Source: Acidobacteria bacterium RIFCSPLOWO2_12_FULL_68_19 (GTDB taxonomy: Bacteria; Acidobacteriota; Vicinamibacteria; Vicinamibacterales; UBA2999). From it: a stretch of DNA of 64,000 nt. The notes beneath the pieces were generated by a model, which saw only the letters and a program-made list of their open reading frames with translations, made no database searches and was not told the DNA's origin. Positions 34,513 to 45,812 of the stretch are shown here, one piece after another. Within the stretch, counting starts at the first letter, position 1, and each line of letters starts with the position of its first letter. The position numbers were made by a program, and so were the translations under genes. The stretch spans positions 105,277-169,276 of the forward strand of contig MELF01000045.1 in the NCBI GenBank assembly GCA_001767525.1. The letters run 5' to 3'.

Positions 34513-36332
34513 GCACCGACCCGCTGCCGTCTCCGCTGGCGTTCCCGTCGCGGCCAATCCCCGTGAAGGCGGGCTTGCGGCGGCCGGTGGAGCTGCCGCC
34601 GTACCTCCCCGCTCGCATGCTCAACGAGCTCGTCTACTGCCCGCGGCTGTTCTTCTACGAGTGGGTGGAGGGCGTCTTCGCGCACAGCGCCGACACGGTG
34701 GAAGGCGCGCTGCGGCACGACACGCTCGGCGAGAAGGCCGGCGCGCTGCCGCCCGCGGCCGACGCGGCAGACCAGCGAATCCACTCCCGATCGGTCTCGC
34801 TGTCGAGCGACCGCTACGGTCTGACGGCCGTGATCGACCTGGTGGAAGGCGAGGGCGGCCGCGTCTCGCCGGTGGACTACAAGCACGGCGCGCCGCGCGA
34901 GCAGGATGGCGCGCTCGAGGCGTGGCCGACCGATCGCGTGCAGGTGTGCGTGCAGGCGCTCATCCTGCGTGAGCACGGCTACACGTGCGACGAGGCGGTC
35001 GTCTACTACAACCAGACGAAGCAGCGCGTGCGCGTGCCGATTGACGACGAGCTCGTCGCATCCACCCTCGCCGGCGTCGAAGCGGCTCGTCGCATCGCCG
35101 GGTCCGGCCGGATCCCGGAGCCGCTGGTTGACAGCCCGAAGTGCCCGCGTTGCTCGCTCGTCGGCATCTGCCTTCCCGACGAGACACGGGCGCTGCTCCA
35201 CGGCGGCCTGCGACCGGAGGAGGCAGTCGACGCCGAACAGTTGTCGCTGTTCGAGGAGGCGCCGGTTGGTCCGCCCGCCGGGTCGCGGTCGGTCGACGTC
35301 CGTCGCCTGATTCCGGCGGGTGACGACCTGCGTCCGCTCTACGTCACCGGGTACGGGTTCAGCATCGGCCGGTCGGGTGGCGTCCTGCAGATCAAGGAAA
35401 AGGGGAGCCTCGTGCAGGAGGCACGGCTCAACGACGTGTCGCAGGTGAACGTCTTCGGGAGCGCGTCGGTGACGACCGGCGCCGTGCAGGCGCTGGCTGA
35501 GCTCGAGCGCCCGATCGCGTACTTCACCACGGGCGGCTGGTTCTACGGGATGACGACGGCACTCGGGCTGAAGAACGTCTTCCTGCGACGCGAGCAGTTT
35601 CGCCGCGCCGATGACGAAGCGTTCTGCCTGCGGATCGCCCGCCGGATCGTGGCAACGAAGATCCGGAACCAGCGCACGATGCTGCAGCGCAATCACCTGG
35701 AGCCGCCGGCGCGGGCGCTCGACGCGTTGCGGCGGCTGGCGCGCCAGGCGGCGGAGGCCGGCGCGCTCGACTCGCTGCTCGGCATCGAGGGGACCGCCGC
35801 GCACTACTATTTCGGCCACTTCCGCGGGATGTTGAAGGTGGACGACGAGCAGGAGCGCCCGGCGTTCGACTTCACGCGGCGCAACCGGCGTCCGCCGCGC
35901 GACCCGGTGAACGCGCTGCTGTCGCTCGGCTACAGTCTGCTGGTGCGCGACCTGACGTTCGTCTGTCATACGATCGGATTCGATCCGTTCATCGGGTTCT
36001 TTCACCAGCCGCGGTTCGGGCGGCCGGCGCTGCCGCTCGATCTGATGGAAGGATTCCGGCCGCTCGTCGTCGACTCGGCGGTGCTGTCGGCGGTCAACAC
36101 GCGCATGGTGGCGCCGGACGACTTCCGGCAGGTCGGTGAATCGGTGATGCTCACGCCGCGGGGGCGGAAGCGGTTCCTGCAGGCCTACGAGCAGCGGATG
36201 GACGCTCAGGCGACGCACCCGCTCTTCGGCTATCGTGTGAGCTACCGGCGGGTGCTGGAGATCCAGGCGCGGCTGTTGGCCCGCGTGGTGACGGGGGAGC
36301 TGCCCGAGTATCCTGGGTTCGAGACGCGGTGA
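34509..36332 (+). CDS. cas4-cas1: Cas4-Cas1 fusion
   Basis: A 607-residue adaptation protein. Residues about 30-235 form Cas4, with cluster ligands Cys44 (LVYCPRLFFYEW) and Cys212, Cys215, Cys221 (CPRCSLVGIC), and a RecB-type VDYKHG motif. Residues about 270-607 form Cas1, with active-site Glu427 (GIEGTA), His499 (FFHQPR) and Asp511/Glu514 (DLMEGF). Such fusions are a mark of type I-G and select PAM-bearing spacers. It is followed directly by the leader and array. Confidence 0.97.
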   Translation: MSTDPLPSPLAFPSRPIPVKAGLRRPVELPPYLPARMLNELVYCPRLFFYEWVEGVFAHSADTVEGALRHDTLGEKAGALPPAADAADQRIHSRSVSLSSDRYGLTAVIDLVEGEGGRVSPVDYKHGAPREQDGALEAWPTDRVQVCVQALILREHGYTCDEAVVYYNQTKQRVRVPIDDELVASTLAGVEAARRIAGSGRIPEPLVDSPKCPRCSLVGICLPDETRALLHGGLRPEEAVDAEQLSLFEEAPVGPPAGSRSVDVRRLIPAGDDLRPLYVTGYGFSIGRSGGVLQIKEKGSLVQEARLNDVSQVNVFGSASVTTGAVQALAELERPIAYFTTGGWFYGMTTALGLKNVFLRREQFRRADDEAFCLRIARRIVATKIRNQRTMLQRNHLEPPARALDALRRLARQAAEAGALDSLLGIEGTAAHYYFGHFRGMLKVDDEQERPAFDFTRRNRRPPRDPVNALLSLGYSLLVRDLTFVCHTIGFDPFIGFFHQPRFGRPALPLDLMEGFRPLVVDSAVLSAVNTRMVAPDDFRQVGESVMLTPRGRKRFLQAYEQRMDAQATHPLFGYRVSYRRVLEIQARLLARVVTGELPEYPGFETR

Positions 36333-36517
36333 CCGTCGCGAGCGGCGGGGTGGTCGGCTAACCACGGACGCCGCTCGAAAGGAGGAAACTCTGAGAGAAT
36401 TGCATGACCTCAGCTTGGTCCGAGGGCGGACGCGCCGGGTGGTGCGACGGTCGTGGGCGCACCGCTCGCGGAGGGCGCAGCAAGCTATTGGCGGGCGAGG
36501 GTTTTGCGAGCGGTCGG
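36333..36517 (+). promoter_or_regulatory. CRISPR leader
   Basis: These 185 nt lie between the cas4-cas1 stop and the first repeat and have no open frame of note. The location next to the adaptation genes and the repeat orientation (ending ATTGAAGC) mark this side as the leader, with transcription towards higher coordinates. An AAAGGAGGAAACT stretch occurs at 36379-36391. Confidence 0.7.
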
Positions 36518-37700
36518 GATTCCGCGGCGAATGAGCCGCGGCCTCATTGAAGCGAGTCCTCGGCGGGTTCGCAGAGCAAGTGCGTTTTCGATTCCGCGGC
36601 GAATGAGCCGCGGCCTCATTGAAGCACCGTGATGGTCGTCTGGTCATCGGCTCCCGTCAGCGATTCCGCGGCGAATGAGCCGCGGCCTCATTGAAGCAAT
36701 TGCGCCCCGTGAATCGTCAGCACGTCCTGCAGCGATTCCGCGGCGAATGAGCCGCGGCCTCATTGAAGCGCTGTAGGCGCCATGCCGCGTCCGCCCGCCT
36801 CGGATCGATTCCGCGGCGAATGAGCCGCGGCCTCATTGAAGCTCGGGCCACTGGTAGGACTCCTTCCCCCAGGTGCCGATTCCGCGGCGAATGAGCCGCG
36901 GCCTCATTGAAGCGCGGATCCCGCGTTCCACGCCGGCGAGCTGCCGCCGATTCCGCGGCGAATGAGCCGCGGCCTCATTGAAGCCCGGTCACGATTCATT
37001 GGGTCAGTGAATCCACGCCGACGATTCCGCGGCGAATGAGCCGCGGCCTCATTGAAGCATCCCGATCCAGGCCAGCGCCTGCCCGACCTTGGCGATTCCG
37101 CGGCGAATGAGCCGCGGCCTCATTGAAGCCATGTCGATCCTCACGATACGGGTATACGTTTACGGATTCCGCGGCGAATGAGCCGCGGCCTCATTGAAGC
37201 ACCCGGCCGGTTGAGGAGTTCACCGGGCGTGTGGCGATTCCGCGGCGAATGAGCCGCGGCCTCATTGAAGCGTGCAGACCCCGATGTTGGTCGCGGAAGA
37301 TGCCGCCGATTCCGCGGCGAATGAGCCGCGGCCTCATTGAAGCTCGTCATGCGAGTACGTCTTCTACCTCACTGATGTTGATTCCGCGGCGAATGAGCCG
37401 CGGCCTCATTGAAGCCGCAGTTCCGCCCACGTCTCGCCAGGCAGGGTTGTGGATTCCGCGGCGAATGAGCCGCGGCCTCATTGAAGCAGCTCCTGTTTTG
37501 TCAAGGGTAATGACGCGTGTCAGATTCCGCGGCGAATGAGCCGCGGCCTCATTGAAGCGGTTTACCCCCACTCGGACCAGAAGGGGATGTGACGATTCCG
37601 CGGCGAATGAGCCGCGGCCTCATTGAAGCGCCCCCACCGTCTGCCAGTCGGCGTCTGAGTCGAGGATTCCGCGGCGAATGAGCCGCGGCCTCATTGAAGC
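36518..37700 (+). CRISPR. CRISPR array, 17 repeats and 16 spacers
   Basis: The 36-nt repeat begins GATTCCGCGGCGAATGAG and ends CCTCATTGAAGC; all 17 copies look identical. Starts are at 36518, 36590, 36662, 36734, 36807, 36878, 36949, 37023, 37094, 37165, 37236, 37308, 37380, 37452, 37523, 37594 and 37665. Spacers are 35-38 nt. The repeat holds a 7-bp stem CCGCGGC/GCCGCGG with loop GAATGA, and the 3' ATTGAAGC matches a typical crRNA 5' handle, so + strand transcription is predicted. Identical repeats with no decay at the leader-distal end suggest a maintained array. Confidence 0.98.
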
Positions 37701-37843
37701 GTCGCGCGCGGCGGCGAATGCCCATGCGGTGGCGACCGCGCGGATCGACAACGGGAGCATCGTGAGTCATTGAGGGTGACCAACACGGTCATGGAATCGC
37801 GTCGCGCGTCCCGGATTCTGCGGGGCGAGCGCCACGCACGGGC

Positions 37844-38452
37844 TCAGGACAACGGAGTCTCGCCACGCAGCCGGTCGACCGTCGCGCCAAGCCACGCGGC
37901 CGCCGCTCCGTACGGCGCCGAGTCGGTGGCGGCAAGCGACTCGAGGAACGGCGCGATCCAGAAGCCGAGGTGGTCGCGCAGGAACGCGTCGTACGCCTGG
38001 GTGGTGACCTCCAGCTCCTCGGCGAGCTGCGCGTCGGCCGCGAACGCCCCCTTGAAGGCGAGATAGGCGAGGAAGTCGAGCTCGACGGCGATGTTGTCGG
38101 GGACCTCGCGCGGCTGCGCCTCGGGGTCGTAGGCGAACGCCTGGTAGAAGCCGCCGATGGCGGCGAGCAGCGGCCCGCGGCCGGCGAGCGTCGCCCGGTC
38201 GAAAGACGACTCGCAGGAGGGGAGCCCGGCCGGACCGAGCACGCGGTGGAACTCGCGCTCCCACGTGTCGAGATGCACGTCGAGCAGCGGCACGGCGCCG
38301 TCGCGCGCCTCCCCAGGGAGCATCGGCAGCAGCACGCGCAGTTCCCTCAGCCCGTCCGCCGTGGGTGGGCGGAAGAGCGTCGAGGCAAACCGCCAGCACA
38401 CCGCCCGTTCGAGCCACGGGCCGAACGGCGCCGCGTCCGGTTGCGCGCTCAC
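37844..38452 (-). CDS. TorD/DmsD/NarJ-like molybdoenzyme chaperone
   Basis: A 202-residue helical protein of the redox-enzyme maturation chaperone family. The middle shows the typical GGFYQAFAYD...PDNIAVELDFLAYLAFK region. It would bind the Tat signal of the alpha subunit and help cofactor insertion. The GTG at 38452 is chosen because the upstream frame runs through a 24-bp repeat element. It is the last gene of the NXR-like operon. Confidence 0.85.
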   Translation of the reverse strand: MSAQPDAAPFGPWLERAVCWRFASTLFRPPTADGLRELRVLLPMLPGEARDGAVPLLDVHLDTWEREFHRVLGPAGLPSCESSFDRATLAGRGPLLAAIGGFYQAFAYDPEAQPREVPDNIAVELDFLAYLAFKGAFAADAQLAEELEVTTQAYDAFLRDHLGFWIAPFLESLAATDSAPYGAAAAWLGATVDRLRGETPLS

Positions 38453-38461
38453 AGGTATTGG

Positions 38462-38485
38462 CCTCCGTGTCTCTGTGCCTCTGTG
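38462..38485. repeat. (YCTCNGTG)3 element, copy 1
   Basis: Three 8-nt units of the pattern YCTCNGTG lie in the gap between the gamma-subunit stop and the chaperone start. Two further copies in opposite orientations lie at 39406-39471. Likely a dispersed short-period repeat. Confidence 0.6.
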
Positions 38486-38505
38486 GCCCGTCGAAGGGGT
38501 CACCG

Positions 38506-39432
38506 TTATCGCGCCGCGTGCAGGACCAACGGGATCCATACCGACCGCATCTTCCGCGCGCCCGCCTGCCGCAACGCGCCGTCCCAGACCGCCACCGCCA
38601 CGAACGTCCGCTGTCCGACCGTCAACCGGGCCACCCCGTCGCCTTCCTCCAGCGGACGGGCGATCGCGACGAGCCACCGGCCGTCGCGCCAGACGCCCCG
38701 GCCGAGCGCCTTCTGCGTCGCCGCGGCCGTCGTCGTGCCGTAGCCTTCCGCGACGAGCTCCTGCACGGGCGACGTGCTCGCGCGTCGCGTGATCGGGTTG
38801 CCCGCCGCGTCGGCGGGCGCGTAGCGCCGCGCCATCTCCTCTTTCGCGGCCGGATTGGCGAGGAACGGATAGTGATCGATCGCCGCGTTGGGATAGAGGG
38901 CGGAGACGCGGTCCTGTCCCCTCACGGCCCGTTCGGCGTCGTCCTGCCAGAGCGCTTTCCAGTAGAGGAGGTGGACCGCTTTGCCCACTTCACCCATGGC
39001 CGGGTCCGGCACCTGGCTGCCCGCCTGCACCGGAAACTGAATCGCCACGCTGTCGGAGGTGACGCCGGACTGGGCCAGCATCGACCTGGTGGCGTCCGCC
39101 CACCCGAGCCGGAAGGCGATCCACTCGCCGTTGTGCAGCGCCCGGACGTCGACGCGCGTGACGCCCGGCTGGAGGAGCTTCGGCTCCACGATGTCCTGCA
39201 CGAGGAGCGCCGCCGGGTGCTCCGGCGCGCGGTCCCAGAGCGCCGAGAGCGGATCGTCGGTCGGCAGCGCGCCGCTCGCCGCGACGGCGGCGATCTGTAT
39301 CGTATCGATGGCCGGCCCACGCCGGCATGCGCCGGTGATGACGACGGCGAAAGCGAGCGATGCGATGCAGAGACGACGGGTGGCGCGCCTTGCGCGTCCA
39401 CGTACCACCGAGACGCCGAGACACAGAGGCAT
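38506..39432 (-). CDS. Haem-binding gamma subunit of DMSO-reductase-type enzyme (lipoprotein)
   Basis: A protein of about 308 residues. After a positively charged start, the signal SLAFAVVITGAC suggests lipidation at the Cys. The mature part matches the haem-b-binding domain of EbdC/DdhC/SerC/NxrC-type gamma subunits, with segments LHNGEWIAFRLGWADATRS, PVQAGSQVPDPAMG and GVWRDGRWLVAIARPL. It would relay electrons between the beta subunit and the cytochromes. The start is uncertain: ATG 39432 or GTG 39408, the latter inside a repeat arm. Confidence 0.82.
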   Translation of the reverse strand: MPLCLGVSVVRGRARRATRRLCIASLAFAVVITGACRRGPAIDTIQIAAVAASGALPTDDPLSALWDRAPEHPAALLVQDIVEPKLLQPGVTRVDVRALHNGEWIAFRLGWADATRSMLAQSGVTSDSVAIQFPVQAGSQVPDPAMGEVGKAVHLLYWKALWQDDAERAVRGQDRVSALYPNAAIDHYPFLANPAAKEEMARRYAPADAAGNPITRRASTSPVQELVAEGYGTTTAAATQKALGRGVWRDGRWLVAIARPLEEGDGVARLTVGQRTFVAVAVWDGALRQAGARKMRSVWIPLVLHAAR

Positions 39433-39471
39433 GTCTTCCCAGATTGGCCTCGGTGCCTCAGTGTCTCGGTG
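39406..39471. repeat. Inverted pair of (YCTCNGTG)3 elements
   Basis: Two 24-nt elements in opposite orientation (39406-39429 and 39448-39471, matching at about 20 of 24 positions) form a potential long hairpin with an 18-nt loop. They overlap the presumed start of the gamma subunit and lie in the beta-gamma gap. The hairpin could lower expression of gamma relative to beta. Confidence 0.65.
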
Positions 39472-39506
39472 TTCCGCACATGTGAAGAAGGGTCTCATGA
39501 CGCGCG

Positions 39507-40634
<1,128 letters not shown>

Positions 40635-40638
40635 CGCG

Positions 40639-43600
40639 CTATTCCTTCTTCCTGATGAAGCCGCCCTCGAGGAAGCGCTTCACCGCGTCGCTCTCGTAGC
40701 CGGGCCGGAGGCCGAGGGCGGCCGGGCGCCACAGCCCCTTGCCCTCGAGGCCGCCCGGCTCGGCGCGGGTGATCTTCACGATCGACTCGCGCGGCGCGCC
40801 GGTGGGGCAGTGCGAGTCGGGGAGGAACCCCTGTCCCATCACCTGGCCCAGCAGCTCCTTGCGCGGGAGCGAGTCGGTCATCAGCGTCGGCTTCAGCCAC
40901 CCGCGCGTGGTGCTCTGGTGGCTGCCCGAGCGGAACATCGCCTGATAGTTCGTGTCGGGATTCTTCGCGAGCCGGTCGACCCGCATGCGGCTGCCCCGGA
41001 GGCTGCCGGGCGTGGCGCCGTACATGTTGAACCACATGCGCGTGACGCCGGGGGGCGTGCCCGGGTAGTACCGCGCCCGGCACAGGAGCCGCGCCACCTC
41101 GTAGGCCGGGTCGCCCTGCTTCCAGCCGCGGTAGGGGCGGTCCGACGGGTCCGAGTCGATCCAGACGTAGTCGCCGTCGTCGACGCCCAGCTCCCTGGCG
41201 TCGAGCGGGTTGATGTCGACGTACCCCTCGGTGACGAACGGGGCGCGCGGGTCGCGGCGGTAGACGTCGCCGAAGGGGCCGAAGAGCACCGCCACCATGT
41301 CGGTGTCGATCGGCGTGGTGTGCGCGCCGTGCCGGTACTTGGGGGTGTGGAAGATGAAGCGGTAGCCGTCGCGCCGGAGCGGATGCTCGGTCCTGGCGAC
41401 CTCCGACCACGGCTTCACCACGTTGCGCACCTGGCGCGCCTCGCACGACAGGTCGTCCGCCTCGAGGCCGTACTCCTCCGGTCCCTCCTGGCGGAAGCAC
41501 GGATGCTCGGCGCCGACGATCACGTTCGGTTCGTAGAAGGTGGAGTCGATCGGCTCGCGGTAGACCGGGAGGTTCTCGCAGTACGCGATGAACTCGTCCT
41601 CGTCGCGGTAGAACTCGAGGCGGCCCGACTTGGTCCACCAGGGCTTGGATTCCTGCGTCTGCTCCCAGCCGCCGGCGCGCGGGTTGGTGCGCGTCATCAT
41701 CAGCGCCGGCACGCCGCGCGTCGCCTTCGCCTCGAGGTCGGCGATCTGATACCCCTTCGTCGCGCTGCTGTTGTCGAGAATCCGCTGCAGGTGGACGTCG
41801 GTGCGCCCCTCGCGGACGAACCGGAAGTAGTCCTCGAACCGCCGGTCGCCGGTGAGCGCGGCGAGCTTCGACGCCACGAGCGCCACCGCCTCGGCGTCGC
41901 CTCTGGTCTCGAAGATGCGCGGCAGCGGCGTCCGCGGAAACACCTGGAGGAACGGATTGGTCACCGACGCGGTCATGTCGGGCTGCTTCAGCTCCGCCCA
42001 CGAATCAATCGCAAAGACGATGTCCGCGTACTCGCAGGAGGTGGACCACCACCACTCGTTGACGCCGATGAACTCCATCTTCGGCAGCTGGTTGTTGACG
42101 ACGTTGTAGTGCCACTTGACGTTGCCGAGGATGGAATTGGCGTTGGCGAACCAGAGCGACTTGGTCGGCGTCGGGATGTGGCCCTTGCCGGTGAACATCC
42201 GGTTGCCGACTTTGAGCGGGTGGTCCTCGTGGTTGTAGTAGTGGGCGGATTCTGCGCGCCAGTACTGCCGCACGCGCGCCGGCTTCGCGGGATCGAGCTC
42301 GATGTCGAACGGGTTCTCGTTCATGTACTGCGGCAGCCCGTTGAAGAGTGCGATGCGGTAGTTGCCGGCGTAGCTGCCCACGTTGCCGCCGATGTGGCCG
42401 ACGTTGTTGGTCAGCGCCGCCAGCAGGAACACGGCGCGGTCCTTCAGATCGTTGTTGAAGAACTGGTTCGGCCCCATGCCGAGCGCCATCAGCGTGCCGG
42501 CGGGGGAGGCGGCCACCTCCCGCGCCAGGCCCTCGACGGCCGCCCGGGGCGCCCACGTCATCGCTTCGGTGGCCTCCGGCGGGAAGTTGTCGATGACGTA
42601 CTGCCGCACCAGGTCGAACGTCGGCCGGCAGCGCACGTCCCGGCCGTCCTTCAGCCGCACGGTCACCTCGCCCTCGAGCTGCGGGTCGAGGCCGGCGCGG
42701 TCGAAATGCGTGCCGACGGCGTCGCGCGAGAGGGGCACGGCGGCCTGCCGCGTGCGGTCCCAGACGACCGCGTCGCCCCACTGCTCGCGGAGCGCCGCCG
42801 GAATGAGCTGCTCCCGGTGGGTGCCGGGCGGCGGCGGGACCTCGCCCTTGGCCATCACGCGCGTGAAATTGCCGAGCGGCGGAAGCGGCGGCGCGCCCTG
42901 CAGATCAGAGGCGCGCAGCTTTTTGAGCGTGTCGAGCCGGACGAGGAGCGGCAGGTCGGTGAAACGCTTGACGAACGCGTCGTCGTACAACCGGTCGCGG
43001 AAGATGACGTGGCAGAGGCCGAGCGCCAGCGCCGGCGTCGTCCCCGGGCGCACGACGATCACCTGGTCGCCCTTGTGCGCCGTAGCGCTGTACTCGCAGG
43101 CGATGACGACGACCTTGGTGCCCTTGAGGCGCGCCTCGGTCAGCCAGTGCGAGTCGGGCATCTTGGTGGTGATCCAGTTCATGCCCCAGACGAGCACGAT
43201 CCTGGCGCGCTCCACCGAGAACAGGTCGAATTCCACCGTCTGCGTGCCGGTGACCATCGTGTGCCCGGGCGGCAGGTCCGTGTGCCACGAGTAGTTGTCC
43301 CAGCCGCGCCCGCCGAGCGCCTGGTCGGGGCCGACGCCGCGCATCTTCGCGTCGAGGAGCGCCATCGAGCCGGCCAGCCGGTACATCGCCATGACGCGGG
43401 TGACGCCGAGCAGCGGCATGCCGCCGCGGAACTTGAGGCACTGCGTGCCGGCGCCAGCCATCGCCTCGACCGATTCCTTGTCGTACCCCTGCGCGGCCAG
43501 GCGGCGCGCCCCCTCGGGGCCGGCGTAGGTGGCGGCGATGTTCTGGAGCGTGCGGGCGGTCATGTCGGCGGCCGCGTCCCAGCCGACGCGCTCCCAGCCG

Positions 43601-44097
43601 TCCCAGCCGCGCCGGAAGTACTCGGCGGGCGGACGGCCGTCGGCGCCGCGCGGAAAGCCGTTGTCGACCCAGGCCTTGAACCCTTTGCGCACCATCGGAT
43701 AGCGCACGCGCCGATCGCCGTAGAAGCGCCGCGTGAGCGCGAGCCCCTTCTGGCAGCACCGCGGATCCCACCGGTGCGACGTGCGGTTCCCCAGCAGATC
43801 CGTCGCCTCTCCGTACCCCATCGTCGGGCCGATGCGGGTGACCACGCCGTTGCGGACGTAGGCGCGGAGCAGGCAGTTGTGCGTGTCGTTCGGCGCGCAG
43901 AGGAAGACGAACGAGTCGTCTACCGCGAAGAGATCCCTGTAGACGCGCTCCCACCCGCGGTCGGGATACCGGGCGAGCGGGTTGTCGATGCGATCGAGCG
44001 ACCAGGAGCGCGTGGCGGCGGCGACGAGACCGCCGAACCCGGCCGCGGCGGCGTGCTGGAGGAACGTGCGTCGATCCATCTCTCGTCTCCCGCTCAT
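40639..44097 (-). CDS. Molybdopterin oxidoreductase alpha subunit, NxrA/NarG-like, Tat-exported
   Basis: A 1152-residue type II DMSO-reductase-family catalytic subunit. The Tat motif DRRTFLQ starts at residue 8. Candidate ligands of the first Fe-S cluster are Cys67, Asp71, Cys75 and Cys114 or Cys115 ([11 protein letters not shown] ... DPRCCQKG). The probable Mo-ligand Asp is Asp274 in SWHTDLPPG, the position of Asp222 in NarG. Other family segments include [16 protein letters not shown] and a [12 protein letters not shown] turn. Substrate is not provable: nitrite/nitrate is favoured by resemblance to NxrA, but chlorate, selenate or hydrocarbon substrates occur in the same family. The ATGA overlap with the cytochrome gene fixes the start. 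Confidence 0.93.
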   Translation of the reverse strand: MSGRREMDRRTFLQHAAAAGFGGLVAAATRSWSLDRIDNPLARYPDRGWERVYRDLFAVDDSFVFLCAPNDTHNCLLRAYVRNGVVTRIGPTMGYGEATDLLGNRTSHRWDPRCCQKGLALTRRFYGDRRVRYPMVRKGFKAWVDNGFPRGADGRPPAEYFRRGWDGWERVGWDAAADMTARTLQNIAATYAGPEGARRLAAQGYDKESVEAMAGAGTQCLKFRGGMPLLGVTRVMAMYRLAGSMALLDAKMRGVGPDQALGGRGWDNYSWHTDLPPGHTMVTGTQTVEFDLFSVERARIVLVWGMNWITTKMPDSHWLTEARLKGTKVVVIACEYSATAHKGDQVIVVRPGTTPALALGLCHVIFRDRLYDDAFVKRFTDLPLLVRLDTLKKLRASDLQGAPPLPPLGNFTRVMAKGEVPPPPGTHREQLIPAALREQWGDAVVWDRTRQAAVPLSRDAVGTHFDRAGLDPQLEGEVTVRLKDGRDVRCRPTFDLVRQYVIDNFPPEATEAMTWAPRAAVEGLAREVAASPAGTLMALGMGPNQFFNNDLKDRAVFLLAALTNNVGHIGGNVGSYAGNYRIALFNGLPQYMNENPFDIELDPAKPARVRQYWRAESAHYYNHEDHPLKVGNRMFTGKGHIPTPTKSLWFANANSILGNVKWHYNVVNNQLPKMEFIGVNEWWWSTSCEYADIVFAIDSWAELKQPDMTASVTNPFLQVFPRTPLPRIFETRGDAEAVALVASKLAALTGDRRFEDYFRFVREGRTDVHLQRILDNSSATKGYQIADLEAKATRGVPALMMTRTNPRAGGWEQTQESKPWWTKSGRLEFYRDEDEFIAYCENLPVYREPIDSTFYEPNVIVGAEHPCFRQEGPEEYGLEADDLSCEARQVRNVVKPWSEVARTEHPLRRDGYRFIFHTPKYRHGAHTTPIDTDMVAVLFGPFGDVYRRDPRAPFVTEGYVDINPLDARELGVDDGDYVWIDSDPSDRPYRGWKQGDPAYEVARLLCRARYYPGTPPGVTRMWFNMYGATPGSLRGSRMRVDRLAKNPDTNYQAMFRSGSHQSTTRGWLKPTLMTDSLPRKELLGQVMGQGFLPDSHCPTGAPRESIVKITRAEPGGLEGKGLWRPAALGLRPGYESDAVKRFLEGGFIRKKE

Positions 44098-45812
44098 CTC
44101 GCCTCGGGCGGAGCGCCCGGCAGCCCGGCTGCGACAAACGCGCTGATGTCGAGGATCTCGTCGGCGGTCAGCGCCGAGTGGTTCACGCCGTCGAGACGGA
44201 AGGCGGGCATCGGCGTGTCGGCACGCCCGCGCGCGACCATCGCGGCGACGTAGCCGAGACTCGTCACCTGCTGAAAGCCCGAGTTGGCGAGCGACGTGCC
44301 GGTCTTCCCCTGGCCGCGATCGCCGTGGCACCCGGCGCAGTGCCGGCCGTAGAGGCCGCCCCCGCGCTCGGGCGAGCCGGGCGCCTGGCGCCAGGCGGCG
44401 CCTGAGCCGTCGATCCGGGACAAGCCAATCACGGCGTCGGTCACCGCGCGCATCATCGCGGCGTCGTAGATGCGGTAGGCCGGCATCGCCGTGCCCGCGA
44501 CACCGCGCGCCAGCGCCTCGTAGAGGCGATCGCGCGAGCGCGCCGGCGCGTCGGCGGTGGCGAGCGGCGATCCGAGCGCCGTGCCCTCGCCCGAAGGTCC
44601 GTGGCAGATGGCGCAGTCGCGCCGGTAGAGTTCCGGGCCGAGCGCCGGATCGGGCCGGGCCGCCTCGACCTCCGCCCGCGGGGGGACGGAGGGACCGAGG
44701 CTGCGCAGGTACCCGACGATCGAGGTGAGCTCCTCGGGGCGCAGCGTGCCGTTCGGCCCAGCCAGCGGCGGCATCCGGCGCCCCGGGCGCCCGTTCGTGA
44801 TCGTCCCTTCGAGAAACGCATTGGAGGCGACGTCGAGGAAGTCCGGCGAGGCGATCGCCGGAAAACGCGTCGGCTGCCCGCCGTAGTTGGCGCCCTGTCC
44901 CTTCGGGCCGTGACACCCGCTGCAGTAGGCGCCGAAGGCCGCCTCGCCCGACAGCAGCGGACGCGTCTCGGCCAGCAGCGTCCGCCGCACGCGGTCGCGC
45001 GGGAGGTACTCGGCCGGGAGCGGCCGCCGGCGCAGCGACAGGACCCACGTGGTCAGCAGATCCGCCTCGGCGGCGGTCACCGGCTGCGGCACCATCAGGC
45101 TGCCGGCCACGACGCCGGCCGGGTCGAGCAGGTGCCGGCGCATGTAGTTGGCGAGCGTCTGTTCGCCCGGCACGCCCGAGAAGTTGAGGTCGCCAATCGG
45201 CTTGAGGCCCGCCGTGTCGAGCACGGGCGCCTCGTCGCCGCCGCGGCCGTCCACCTTGTGGCAGCCGAGGCAGCCCTTCCGCAGCGCGAGCGCCTCGGCT
45301 TCCGCGAGTCGCGGCGTGGGCGAGTCGTTGTGGCAGGTGCCGCAGCCGGCCTCGACGTGCTCGCGCGGCAGCATCTGCTGGTCCCAGTGCGAGACGAAGC
45401 CGTGGGCGGCCTCCCTGGTCGTGGCGCGTCCCTGGCCGCCGTGGCACGACGTGCAGCCGAACTCCAGCGCATCGTGGGGGATCGTCGGGTGCGCCCGAAA
45501 CAGCGGGTCGCCGGCGACCGGCGCCGACTCGCCCATGCCCAGATGGCACGAGATGCACCGATCGGTGATGCCGAGCTCGGGCTTCCAGATCTGCTGGAGC
45601 GCGACCGGAATCGGGCGCGCGCCGTTGGCGCCGGCCAGCGCGTTGTAGCGCTGCTGCGCCCGCCGCCACTCGGCGAAGTAGGGGCCGAGCGGCGCCACGG
45701 CGAGCGCGGCGAGGAAGACGACGCTCACCGCCGCCAGGACGCGAACCAGCCACCCCAGGCCGGCGTCGCCCGGCCGCATCGACGCGCCGCGAAGGTCGTC
45801 AGTAGATGCCAT
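44094..45812 (-). CDS. Seven-haem membrane-anchored cytochrome c
   Basis: A 572-residue protein with an N-terminal membrane helix ([19 protein letters not shown]) and seven CxxCH sites: CISCH, CTSCH, CGTCH, CLGCH, CSGCH, CAICH and CAGCH. The first four sit in a multihaem-like part and the last three in separate cytochrome-c domains. Its place between the b-type subunits and the alpha subunit suggests it links the Rieske/cyt b complex to the molybdoenzyme. It overlaps the subunit IV-like gene by 14 nt and shares ATGA with alpha. Confidence 0.92.
   Translation of the reverse strand: MASTDDLRGASMRPGDAGLGWLVRVLAAVSVVFLAALAVAPLGPYFAEWRRAQQRYNALAGANGARPIPVALQQIWKPELGITDRCISCHLGMGESAPVAGDPLFRAHPTIPHDALEFGCTSCHGGQGRATTREAAHGFVSHWDQQMLPREHVEAGCGTCHNDSPTPRLAEAEALALRKGCLGCHKVDGRGGDEAPVLDTAGLKPIGDLNFSGVPGEQTLANYMRRHLLDPAGVVAGSLMVPQPVTAAEADLLTTWVLSLRRRPLPAEYLPRDRVRRTLLAETRPLLSGEAAFGAYCSGCHGPKGQGANYGGQPTRFPAIASPDFLDVASNAFLEGTITNGRPGRRMPPLAGPNGTLRPEELTSIVGYLRSLGPSVPPRAEVEAARPDPALGPELYRRDCAICHGPSGEGTALGSPLATADAPARSRDRLYEALARGVAGTAMPAYRIYDAAMMRAVTDAVIGLSRIDGSGAAWRQAPGSPERGGGLYGRHCAGCHGDRGQGKTGTSLANSGFQQVTSLGYVAAMVARGRADTPMPAFRLDGVNHSALTADEILDISAFVAAGLPGAPPEAR

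Noticed and set aside
26640-36332. A separate csx17/cas8 gene expected in some I-G systems
   Set aside because: None is present between cas3 and the array; the Geobacter-like set with Csb3 is sufficient to explain the locus.
37141-37770. Reverse-strand open frames across the array encoding repeated FNEAAAHSPRN and MRPRLIRRGI segments
   Set aside because: They are translations of the CRISPR repeat and spacers; no start site, no family, and the array explains them fully.
37743-37775. Possible degenerate terminal CRISPR repeat (GAT...TCATTGAGG)
   Set aside because: Only the two ends match and the middle does not; spacing would also need a 42-nt spacer, so it is more likely chance.
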